From positions 27,625-91,624 of the forward strand of contig JACJYC010000022.1 in the NCBI GenBank assembly GCA_020636325.1: 64,000 nucleotides of DNA, read 5' to 3'. The position numbers and the translations under genes were made by a program. This document shows positions 53,046-60,743 of this stretch, in pieces. The stretch comes from Lewinellaceae bacterium. Lineage in GTDB: Bacteria; Bacteroidota; Bacteroidia; Chitinophagales; Saprospiraceae. The notes beneath the pieces are model-generated. The model had not been told where the DNA came from and made no database searches. It saw nothing but the letters and a program-made list of their open reading frames with translations. How positions within the stretch are numbered: position 1 is the stretch's first letter; the number at the start of each line of letters is the position of its first letter.

Positions 53046-53104
53046 TTTGCTGCCATCCCTAACCAATATATTGCCTGCTTTTGAATTTGCTCATTGATGG
53101 TTGA

Positions 53105-53222
53105 AACAGGATTGCCAGGATCCAGGACCTGCTATCCCGCATCCGAAATCCATGATCCAGGATCAAATATCCAGGATCTAGTATCCAGGATCTAGTATCC
53201 ACCACGCCTCGGCGTGGCAGCA
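53105..53222. repeat. ATCCAGGATC tract with one CCACGC hairpin
   Basis: Repeats of ATCCAGGATC and ATCTAGTATCC end in the hairpin CCACGCCTCGGCGTGG (53202-53217), in opposite orientation to the copies at 1965 and 56821. It lies between the GNAT gene and argG. Confidence 0.88.
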
Positions 53223-53252
53223 TCCGGTTTCCCCCATCCAACGTCTTCAAAA

Positions 53253-54461
53253 ATGCCCAATAAAAAAGTTGCGCTCGCCTACAGCGGCGGGCTGGATACT
53301 TCTTTCTGCATCAAGTACCTGACCCTTGAGGAAGGGTGCGAAGTACACGCCATTTCGGTCAATACCGGCGGATTCACCCCCGAGGCGCTGGCAGCCATGG
53401 AAAAGAAAGCCTACGAACTGGGCGCAGCCTCTTTCCACAGCGTCGACGCTGTCAGGTCCTATTATGATCAATGCCTGCGTTACCTGGTTTACGGCAACGT
53501 CCTGCGCAACAACACCTATCCGCTGAGCGTCAGTGCGGAACGCATGTTCCAGGCCCTTGAAGTCGCCCGGTTTGCCAGATCCATCGGCGCGGATGCGATC
53601 GCCCATGGCAGCACCGGCGCCGGGAACGATCAGGTCCGTTTCGACCTGGCCTTCCAGGTCATTTGCCCCGACACCGAGATCATCACCCCCATCCGCGACC
53701 ACCGCTTCGCCCGCGAGGAAGAGGTTGACTATTTGCGCAAGCACGGCTTTGAATGGACCGCCCAGAAAGCCAAATACTCCATCAACCAGGGCATCTGGGG
53801 TACCAGCGTGGGCGGCGCCGAAACACTCACGTCCCACCAGGCGCTCCCCGACGGCGCCTATCCGACCCCGCTGAGCCAAACCGAACCGCTGACCGTCACG
53901 CTGGGCTTCCAAAAAGGAGAACTCGCCGCTGTGGACGGCAAGCAATTCGCACATCCCGTTGAGGCCATCCAGGCGTTGGATCAGCTCGCCGCGCCCTTCG
54001 CCGTCGGCCGCGACATCCATGTCGGAGATACCATTATCGGCATCAAGGGCCGGGTAGGCTTCGAGGCCGCAGCGCCGCTCATTATCATAAAAGCCCACCA
54101 CCTGCTGGAAAAACACGTGCTGGTCAAGTGGCAGCAATACTGGAAAGAGCAGCTGGCCAACTGGTACGGCATGATGCTGCATGAAAGCCTGTTCCTGGAC
54201 CCCGTGATGCGCAACATCGAAGCGTTCCTGACCTCCACCCAGGAATTCGTAACCGGTGAGGTCATCGTCAAGTTGCTCCCCTACCGCTTTGAACTGCAAG
54301 GCATTCAAAGCCCCTACGATCTGATGCAGACCAAAGCCGGCCAGTACGGTGAGATGAACAACAACTGGAGCGGAGAAGACGTCAAAGGTTTTACCAAGAT
54401 CCTGGGCAACCAATTGAAGATTTACCAATCGGTCCACCCGGAATGGGATGGATTGTCTTAG
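53253..54461 (+). CDS. argG: Argininosuccinate synthase
   Basis: 402 residues, normal length. It joins citrulline and aspartate with ATP to argininosuccinate. The ATP pyrophosphatase loop is ALAYSGGLDTSFC at residue 6, with GAGNDQVRFDLAF and the C-terminal tetramerisation part. ATG 53253 is used; a GTG at 53214 lies inside the hairpin repeat. It is followed by a 240-bp self-complementary repeat tract before argC. Confidence 0.96.
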   Translation: MPNKKVALAYSGGLDTSFCIKYLTLEEGCEVHAISVNTGGFTPEALAAMEKKAYELGAASFHSVDAVRSYYDQCLRYLVYGNVLRNNTYPLSVSAERMFQALEVARFARSIGADAIAHGSTGAGNDQVRFDLAFQVICPDTEIITPIRDHRFAREEEVDYLRKHGFEWTAQKAKYSINQGIWGTSVGGAETLTSHQALPDGAYPTPLSQTEPLTVTLGFQKGELAAVDGKQFAHPVEAIQALDQLAAPFAVGRDIHVGDTIIGIKGRVGFEAAAPLIIIKAHHLLEKHVLVKWQQYWKEQLANWYGMMLHESLFLDPVMRNIEAFLTSTQEFVTGEVIVKLLPYRFELQGIQSPYDLMQTKAGQYGEMNNNWSGEDVKGFTKILGNQLKIYQSVHPEWDGLS

Positions 54462-54701
54462 GGGTTTTGTTTATTTTGGTTTTTTTAGTTTATTTTGGTT
54501 TATTTTAGTTTGTTGTTGTTTATTATGGTTTATTGTTGTTTATTTTGGTTTATTGTTGTTTGTTATGGTTTATTATTGGCCAACAACCACAAACAACAAC
54601 AAACAACAACAAACAACTATAAACAACCACAAACAACCAACAACAACCATAAACAACCACAAACAACCACAAACAACCAACAACAACCATAAACATAAAA
54701 A
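54462..54701. repeat. Large inverted arrangement of 10-bp arrays between argG and argC
   Basis: The left half (54467-54579) consists of TTTATTTTGG / TTTATTGTTG units. The right half (54580-54696) consists of ACAACCACAA / ACAACCATAA units. The two meet at the palindrome TTGGCCAA (54576-54583), so the tract can fold into one long imperfect stem of about 110 bp. Same 10-bp family as at 30621-30740. Confidence 0.88.
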
Positions 54702-55679
54702 ATGTCCAATTCAAAAATAAAGGTCGGCATCATTGGGGCTGCGGGATATACGGCCGGAGAGTTGCTCCGAATATTGCTGGATCATCCGGATGCGACCATT
54801 GCCTTCGCCCATAGTTCCAGCAATGCGGGGGCGCCGGTTTGGAAGGTCCATGCCGATCTGGCCGGGGATACCGACCTGATTTTTTCCGATCGTATGCCTG
54901 AGGAGCCGGATGTCCTTTTCCTTTGTTCCGGCCATGGGAAGTCAAAGTCTTTTCTGGCAGGCGCCGGCCTTTCCGGCAAGGTAAAAATCATTGACCTCAG
55001 TACGGATTTCCGGATCAAGGGCGAAGGGAACGATTTTGTTTACGGTTTGCCGGAGTTGAACAAGGCTGAGATTGCCGGAGCTGACAAGGTAGCCAACCCC
55101 GGTTGTTTTGCGACGGCCATTCAACTGGCGTTATTGCCCCTGGCCAAGGAAGGGCTGTTACAGGACGAAGTGCATATTAACGCCATCACGGGCTCAACCG
55201 GGGCCGGACAGGAGCAAACACTGACCTCTCATTTCAGCTGGCGCCAGAACAATATTTCCATTTACAAACCTTTTCAACACCAGCACCTGGCGGAAATCGG
55301 CCAAAGCCTGCGCCAGTTGCAGCCGGGTTTTGATAAAAATCTTAATTTTATTCCTGTCAGGGGGAATTTTGCCCGCGGCATTTTTGCCAGCGTTTACACC
55401 CGGTCCGACCTCAATGAAAACGAATTGTCGGACTTGTTCAATGGGTATTACGAAGAGGCCGCATTCACGGTGGTCACCCCTGAGAATCCGTCGTTGAAAC
55501 AGGTGGTCAATACCAATAAATGCATTCTCCATGTTGAAAAACACGGCGATAAAATCTTGATGGTCAGCGCAATTGATAACCTCCTCAAAGGAGCCTCAGG
55601 GCAGGCGGTTCAGAATATGAACCTGATGTTCGGCCTTTCGGAAGGCGCGGGGTTGCGGCTTAAGGCCATAGCATTCTAG
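54702..55679 (+). CDS. argC: N-acetyl-gamma-glutamyl-phosphate reductase
   Basis: 325 residues. The NADP loop is VGIIGAAGYTAGELLRIL, the catalytic cysteine is C135 in ANPGCFAT, and the late motif is HYEEAAF-like (here YYEEAAFTVV) with NLLKGASGQAVQNMNLM. It reduces N-acyl-glutamyl phosphate to the semialdehyde. The TAG stop is directly followed by TAGCGACGC, a palindromic repeat. The next gene in most Bacteroidota clusters, argD, is not here. Confidence 0.95.
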   Translation: MSNSKIKVGIIGAAGYTAGELLRILLDHPDATIAFAHSSSNAGAPVWKVHADLAGDTDLIFSDRMPEEPDVLFLCSGHGKSKSFLAGAGLSGKVKIIDLSTDFRIKGEGNDFVYGLPELNKAEIAGADKVANPGCFATAIQLALLPLAKEGLLQDEVHINAITGSTGAGQEQTLTSHFSWRQNNISIYKPFQHQHLAEIGQSLRQLQPGFDKNLNFIPVRGNFARGIFASVYTRSDLNENELSDLFNGYYEEAAFTVVTPENPSLKQVVNTNKCILHVEKHGDKILMVSAIDNLLKGASGQAVQNMNLMFGLSEGAGLRLKAIAF

Positions 55680-55795
55680 TAGCGACGCATGATCATGGGT
55701 CGCCCCTTTGTAAGTTGTAAGTTGTAAGTTGTAAGTCGTAAGTTGTAAGTTGTAAGTCGTAAGTTGTAAGTTGTAAGTCGTAAGTCGTAAGTGGT
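55677..55795. repeat. GCGACGCAT palindrome then GTAAGTT/GTAAGTC heptamers
   Basis: One palindrome copy at 55677-55703 starts at the argC stop codon. About eleven 7-bp units GTAAGTT/GTAAGTC follow (55711-55792). The tract sits where argD would be expected. Confidence 0.9.
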
Positions 55796-55880
55796 CAGGC
55801 CGGAAACTGAGGGTAGTTGAACCCGTAATTTTATTTGGACAGCAGGATTTTTTGATCCCATAAAGCCATAAAGATCGAGC

Positions 55881-56846
55881 ATGAAAAATTTTACCGCCGT
55901 AAGTGATGTGTCAGATGTGAAAGCGCTGGTAAAGCGGGCGCTGGAGATCAAGCAGGAAGGGCCCGGAAGCACCATCGGGCAACATAAAACGCTGGTGCTG
56001 CTGTTTTTCAATCCCAGCCTCCGTACCCGGCTGAGCACTGAAAAGGCGGGCAGGAACCTGGGCATGCAGGTCATCACGATGAACGCCGGCGAGGGCTGGA
56101 AACTGGAATTCGAAGAAGGAGCCGTGATGAACGGCGATTCGGCGGAACACGTCAAGGAGGCTGCCGGGGTGATCAGCCGGTACGCTGATATCATCGGGGT
56201 GCGCAGCTTTCCCGCTTTCCAGAACCGGGAGGAGGACTACAGCGAAAAGGTCCTGCGGCAATTTATGCGGTACGCGTCAGTCCCGGTTGTGAACCTGGAA
56301 TCCGCTACGCTCCACCCCTTGCAATCCCTGACCGACCTGATCACCATAGAAGAATACAAAACAACGGCCCGGCCGAAAGTGGTCCTCAGCTGGGCGCCGC
56401 ATCCGCGGATCTTGCCGCAGGCGGTAGCCAATTCCTTTGTCGAATGGATGAAGGTCAGCGATGTGGAATTGGTGGTCACGCACCCTGAAGGGTACGAACT
56501 GGCCCCCCCGTTTGCGGAAGGCGTTCGGGTGGAATACGATCAGGCGAAAGCATTCGAGGGCGCGGATTTTGTTTATGCCAAAAACTGGTCGCCGTATTAC
56601 CGGTACGGAGAGATCCTGTCGCAAGATCCTGAATGGACGATTTCCGCCCGCCAGATGAGCCGGACGAACAATGCCAAATTCATGCACTGTTTGCCGGTCC
56701 GCAGGAATGTCGTGGTGGAAGATTCCGTTTTGGATCACCCGGATTCCATCATTCTTCAACAGGCGGGCAACCGGGAGGTGGCGGCGCAGGCGGTGTTGGA
56801 GCGGTTGTTGCTGGAGGCTGCCACGCCGAGGCGTGGTGGATGCTAG
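55881..56846 (+). CDS. argF': N-acetyl/N-succinyl-ornithine carbamoyltransferase
   Basis: 321 residues of the AOTCase/SOTCase group, not ordinary OTCase: the carbamoyl-phosphate loop reads FFNPSLRTRLST, followed by WKLEFEEGAVMNGDSAEH and later FMHCLPVRRN. It carbamoylates acyl-ornithine. A88 in the NGDSAEH loop appears to be the position that decides between acetyl (Glu) and succinyl (Pro or small residue); by that rule the enzyme would use N-succinyl-ornithine, as in Bacteroides. The last ~9 residues (AATPRRGGC) are encoded by an inserted hairpin repeat that also supplies the stop codon. Confidence 0.9.
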   Translation: MKNFTAVSDVSDVKALVKRALEIKQEGPGSTIGQHKTLVLLFFNPSLRTRLSTEKAGRNLGMQVITMNAGEGWKLEFEEGAVMNGDSAEHVKEAAGVISRYADIIGVRSFPAFQNREEDYSEKVLRQFMRYASVPVVNLESATLHPLQSLTDLITIEEYKTTARPKVVLSWAPHPRILPQAVANSFVEWMKVSDVELVVTHPEGYELAPPFAEGVRVEYDQAKAFEGADFVYAKNWSPYYRYGEILSQDPEWTISARQMSRTNNAKFMHCLPVRRNVVVEDSVLDHPDSIILQQAGNREVAAQAVLERLLLEAATPRRGGC

Positions 56847-57090
56847 ATGCTGGAGGCTGGAGGCTAGATGCTGGATGCTAGATGCTGGTTGCTGCCACGC
56901 TGAGGCGTGGTGGAGGCTAGATGCTGGATGCTAGATGCTGGTTGCTGCCACGCTGAGGCGTGGTGGAGGCTGGAGGCTGGATACTAGATGCTGGTTGCTG
57001 GATGCTGGTTGCAAGGGACCGAAGACTGCCAACTGCCAACCTGCCAACTGCAGGACTGCCACGCCGTCGCCCTTGAGGAGCTATGGCGGA
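56821..57090. repeat. Three CCACGC hairpins with TGGATGC/TAGATGC heptamers
   Basis: Hairpins at 56821-56836, 56895-56910 and 56948-56963 are separated by TGGATGC, TAGATGC and GGAGGCT units. A further block at about 57060-57100 (CGTCGCCCTTGAGGAGC ... GGCGGACGAGGGATGC) resembles the one at about 2040-2070. Confidence 0.9.
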
Positions 57091-57133
57091 CGAGGGATGC
57101 TCAACAAACGGGAAGCTAATATACCATTTGGAT

Positions 57134-57913
57134 ATGCAATCATTGACCGTAGTCAAAATAGGGGGTAAGGTATTGGAGGATGACAGGCAACTGTCGTCGG
57201 CGCTGGCGGATTTTGCGGCTGTTGAAGGGCCGAAGATCCTGGTGCACGGCGGGGGGAAGCGCAGCGATGAGCTTTGTCTTCAGCTCGGGATTGAGCCAAA
57301 AATGGTGGAAGGCCGGCGGATTACGGATGCGCCGACCCTTGAGATCGTGACGATGGTGTACGCCGGGTTGCTCAATAAGAAGGTTACCGGGCTGCTGCAG
57401 TCGGCCGGATGCAATGCCATCGGCTTGTCGGGGGCCGACGGCAATGCCATACTGGCGCACAAGCGGGCCAAGGGGCAGATCGACTACGGGTTTGCCGGGG
57501 ATATCGATGAGGTCAATTCGGGTATGCTGACAGCTTTGCTCAACACCGGGCTGGTCCCAGTATTGTGCAGCATCACCCACGACGGCAAAGGGCAATTGTT
57601 GAACACCAATGCCGATACCATTGCGACCGTCACAGCAGCGGCGATGGCGGCCAATTACCGGGTCACGCTAAAGTTCTGTTTTGAAAAAGCCGGTGTCCTC
57701 CGGGATCCCGCTGATGATGCCGCTGTAATCCCAATGTTGAACCAGGCCGATTATGCCCGTTTTCGGGAAGAAGGCGTCATCAATGCCGGTATGATCCCCA
57801 AGATCGATAATGCGCTGGCCGCCAAGCGAGGAGGGGTGAACAAAGTATTGATCTGCGGCGTAAAGGCGATTTCACCGGCGGCCACCCAAAACGGGACGGA
57901 AATATGCCTGTGA
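57134..57913 (+). CDS. argB: Acetylglutamate kinase (acyl-glutamate kinase)
   Basis: 259 residues. Amino acid kinase fold: VVKIGGKVL at the start, ILVHGGGKRSDEL, GLSGADGNAILA and the ATP-site NTNADTIATVTAAAM. It phosphorylates N-acyl-glutamate. No N-terminal extension of the arginine-inhibited type is present. ATG 57134 is preferred; the upstream frame runs through repeat DNA. It overlaps argE by 10 bp. Confidence 0.95.
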   Translation: MQSLTVVKIGGKVLEDDRQLSSALADFAAVEGPKILVHGGGKRSDELCLQLGIEPKMVEGRRITDAPTLEIVTMVYAGLLNKKVTGLLQSAGCNAIGLSGADGNAILAHKRAKGQIDYGFAGDIDEVNSGMLTALLNTGLVPVLCSITHDGKGQLLNTNADTIATVTAAAMAANYRVTLKFCFEKAGVLRDPADDAAVIPMLNQADYARFREEGVINAGMIPKIDNALAAKRGGVNKVLICGVKAISPAATQNGTEICL

Positions 57914-58974
57914 GCGAAAAACACATTCAGGATGCAATCCACCTGCTGCGACGGTTGATCGCAACGCCGTCCTTTTCAAAAGAGGAGGACCGCTCAGCGG
58001 ATTTAATCCAGGATTTTCTGGTAAAAAAGGGCGTACAGACGCAAAGGAAGGGCAACAATGTCTGGGCGCGCAATCTGCACTGGCAGGCAAACAAGCCCGT
58101 TTTATTGCTCAATTCCCACCACGATACCGTAAAGCCGGTGCAGGGCTGGCAACGCGATCCTTTTGACCCCCTTGAAGCAGACGGCAGGTTGTACGGCCTG
58201 GGCAGTAACGATGCCGGCGGGTCGCTGGTATCCTTATGCGCGGTGTTTCTCCATTTTTATACGGCCGGGGACCTGGATTTCAACCTGATCTTTGCGGCCA
58301 CTGCCGAGGAAGAAATTTCAGGGCAAAACGGAATTGCCGCATTGCTTCCTGAGTTGGGGCCAATCTGGGCCGGGATCGTGGGAGAGCCGACCCGGATGCA
58401 GATGGCTGTGGCCGAAAAAGGACTGATGGTGGTGGATGCAGAGGCCAAAGGCATAGCCGGCCATGCGGCCAGGGAGGAAGGCGTCAATGCCATTTATGCG
58501 GCCCTGGAAGACATCCGGAAGCTCCGTGATTTTCGGTTTGAGAAGGTTTCGGAAACGCTGGGCCCGGTCAAGATGACGGTTACCCAGATCCAGGCCGGGA
58601 GTCAGCACAATGTGGTCCCGGACAGCTGCAGGTTTGTGATTGATATCCGCACAACCGACCGGTACACCAATCAGGAGGTTTTCGGGATATTGGAAAAGGA
58701 AGTCCAATCCCGATTGACCGCCCGTTCTTTCCGGCTCAACAGTTCGGGTATTCCGGCGGACCATCCGATCGTGCGCAGCGGTTCGGCGTTGGGGCTGACC
58801 GCCTTCGGCTCCCCTACCCTGTCGGACCAGGCGTTGATGCCCTTCCCAACCTTGAAAATCGGATGCGGAGACAGCGCGAGATCCCATACGGCGGATGAAT
58901 ATATTGATCTGGCAGAGATCGGGGAAGGGATCCGGACGTATATCCGATTGCTGGAAGGCATCGGGTTGAATTGA
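57904..58974 (+). CDS. argE: M20-family acyl-ornithine/acyl-citrulline deacylase
   Basis: 356 residues. Zinc ligands in NSHHDTVKP and GSNDAGGS, the catalytic glutamate pair in TAEEEISG, and the dimerisation domain (about 175-285). It removes the acyl group; in this pathway type the substrate is N-acyl-citrulline, because carbamoylation precedes deacylation. The start overlaps the argB end (ATGCCTGTGA), so the two are co-translated. Confidence 0.92.
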   Translation: MPVSEKHIQDAIHLLRRLIATPSFSKEEDRSADLIQDFLVKKGVQTQRKGNNVWARNLHWQANKPVLLLNSHHDTVKPVQGWQRDPFDPLEADGRLYGLGSNDAGGSLVSLCAVFLHFYTAGDLDFNLIFAATAEEEISGQNGIAALLPELGPIWAGIVGEPTRMQMAVAEKGLMVVDAEAKGIAGHAAREEGVNAIYAALEDIRKLRDFRFEKVSETLGPVKMTVTQIQAGSQHNVVPDSCRFVIDIRTTDRYTNQEVFGILEKEVQSRLTARSFRLNSSGIPADHPIVRSGSALGLTAFGSPTLSDQALMPFPTLKIGCGDSARSHTADEYIDLAEIGEGIRTYIRLLEGIGLN

Positions 58975-59077
58975 CGGCGCCGGAGCTAGTGGCGCGAAAT
59001 CTAGTGGCCTGCCTGCGCATGTCTTTGTTTTTTTAAAATTTTATGTTGAAATATTTTTTATTTTAACCAAAATAGTT

Positions 59078-59085
59078 TATATTTG
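59078..59085 (+). promoter_or_regulatory. TAnnTTTG -7 box (TATATTTG) between argE and argH
   Basis: It gives argH a possible promoter of its own, with a leader of about 340 nt. Confidence 0.55.
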
Positions 59086-59091
59086 CATTGT

Positions 59092-59240
59092 AGTTCAATT
59101 CAAATTCCCATTTTTCCGGATGGGAGGTTTTTTGTTTCGCGCGCGCTGGAATCTGAAACTGACAGGCTCTCCTCGGAGCCTTGTGCGTATACCCGAGAGT
59201 GGTGGCGGAAGGGCGGGCTGTTTTTTCCCCACCCATAATA
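59092..59240 (+). ncRNA. Candidate structured leader or small RNA upstream of argH
   Basis: From the predicted start, a hairpin TCCCAT / ATGGGA (59106-59125) is followed by a T run (59128-59133), a terminator-like signal only about 40 nt in. A second stem AGGCTC / GAGCCT (59164-59181) and a GC-rich stretch ending in a second T run follow. No matching known family comes to mind. The rest of the gap to 59431 shows only AT-rich sequence. Confidence 0.35.
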
Positions 59241-59431
59241 ACCAATAGAAGTAATAGTAATAAAGACCGGGCCGCCGGCCGCCGCAAATCCAATCGATCA
59301 GCGATTGCCTTCTCCTTATTTTATCCCTCTTTCATCCAAAAATTCAAATTTTACCGCCTTTACCCCCAATTTTGAATCCTGCAACCCTACCTTTACAGTT
59401 TAACTTTTACATCCTACATTTTACCTTTCCT

Positions 59432-60718
59432 ATGAAGCTTTGGGATAAAAACCAATCTGTCAATGAGCTGGTCGAGCGATTCACCATCGGGCGCGACCCG
59501 GAATTCGACCTGCACCTGGCGCGGTATGATATCGAGGGGTCGGCGGCCCACGTCAAAATGCTGGCCTCCATCGGGCTGATCGATGGGGATGAATTGCCGC
59601 TGCTGGTCGCCGGACTGGAAAAACTGGCCGGTAAGGTCGCCGCCGGTGAATTTGCCATCGAACCGGGTGTGGAGGACGTACATTCCCAGGTCGAGCTCGA
59701 ACTGACCCGCATGTTGGGCGATATCGGCAAAAAGATCCACAGCGGGCGGTCGCGCAATGATCAGGTATTGGTGGATCTGCGCCTGTTTTTCCGGGCAGAA
59801 ATCCGGGAAATCGCCGATTTGATCCGGCAGTTGTTCGATATCCTGACCGACCGCAGTGAAGCTTCCAAGGACATCCTGATGCCGGGTTATACGCATACGC
59901 AGGTCGCCATGGTCTCCTCGTTCGGGCTTTGGTTCGGCGCTTATGCTGAAACCCTGGTGGATGACCTCCGGCTGTTAAATTCCGTTTACGATATCATCAA
60001 CCAGAACCCGCTTGGGTCCGCCGCCGGTTACGGCAATTCCCTGCCCCTCAACAGGAAAATGACGACGGAGTTGCTGGGCTTCCGCGACCTGAATTACAAC
60101 GTCATACATGCGCAGATGGGCCGCGGAAAAACGGAGCAGTTCCTCGCTTTCGCCATGGCCGCCCTGGGCGGCACCCTGGGCAAACTGGCGGCCGACATCT
60201 GCCTGTTTTCCAGTCAGAATTTCGGGTTCCTGAAACTGCCGGATGCTTATACCACAGGCTCCAGCATCATGCCGCACAAGAAAAATCCGGATGTCTTTGA
60301 GCTGATCCGCGCCAAATGCAACCTGTTGCAAACCATCCCGCAACGGGTATTTGCCGTAACGGCCAACCTGATCAGCGGTTATCACCGGGATTTTCAATTG
60401 CTGAAGGAGCAGATCTTTCCGGCCATTACCGACCTGAAGGATTGCCTCCTGCTCACCATCCACTGTCTGCCGGAAATCCGGCTCCGCGAAAATATCCTGG
60501 ACGACGACAATTACCAGTTGCTGTACACCGTAGAAGCCGTGAACGAAGAGGTCCTGAAAGGGACGCCGTTCCGGGAGGCCTATAAAAAGATCGGCCTGCA
60601 GGTTGAGAACGGCGCCTTCGCCTATCACGGCAAGCTCCATCATACCCATGAAGGCAGCCTGGGAAACCTGTGTACGGAGGAGATCCGGCGGAAGTTTTTG
60701 GAGGTGTGGAGGGGGTGA
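59432..60718 (+). CDS. argH: Argininosuccinate lyase
   Basis: 428 residues of the fumarase/aspartase superfamily. It splits argininosuccinate to arginine and fumarate. Motifs: EDVHSQVELEL, SGRSRNDQVLVD, MPGYTHTQVA and the signature TGSSIMPHKKNPD with the catalytic serine loop. A little shorter than usual at the C-terminus; the last codons (GTG TGG AGG GGG TGA) already belong to a GGTGAGAG array. ATG 59432 is preferred over an upstream in-frame ATG in AT-rich leader DNA. Confidence 0.95.
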   Translation: MKLWDKNQSVNELVERFTIGRDPEFDLHLARYDIEGSAAHVKMLASIGLIDGDELPLLVAGLEKLAGKVAAGEFAIEPGVEDVHSQVELELTRMLGDIGKKIHSGRSRNDQVLVDLRLFFRAEIREIADLIRQLFDILTDRSEASKDILMPGYTHTQVAMVSSFGLWFGAYAETLVDDLRLLNSVYDIINQNPLGSAAGYGNSLPLNRKMTTELLGFRDLNYNVIHAQMGRGKTEQFLAFAMAALGGTLGKLAADICLFSSQNFGFLKLPDAYTTGSSIMPHKKNPDVFELIRAKCNLLQTIPQRVFAVTANLISGYHRDFQLLKEQIFPAITDLKDCLLLTIHCLPEIRLRENILDDDNYQLLYTVEAVNEEVLKGTPFREAYKKIGLQVENGAFAYHGKLHHTHEGSLGNLCTEEIRRKFLEVWRG

Positions 60719-60742
60719 GAGGGGTGAGAGGGTGAGAGGGCA
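60713..60742. repeat. GGTGAGAG array at the argH stop codon
   Basis: Four short units that include the argH TGA. The array ends at the stop codon of the convergent symporter gene. Confidence 0.88.
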
Positions 60743-60743
60743 G

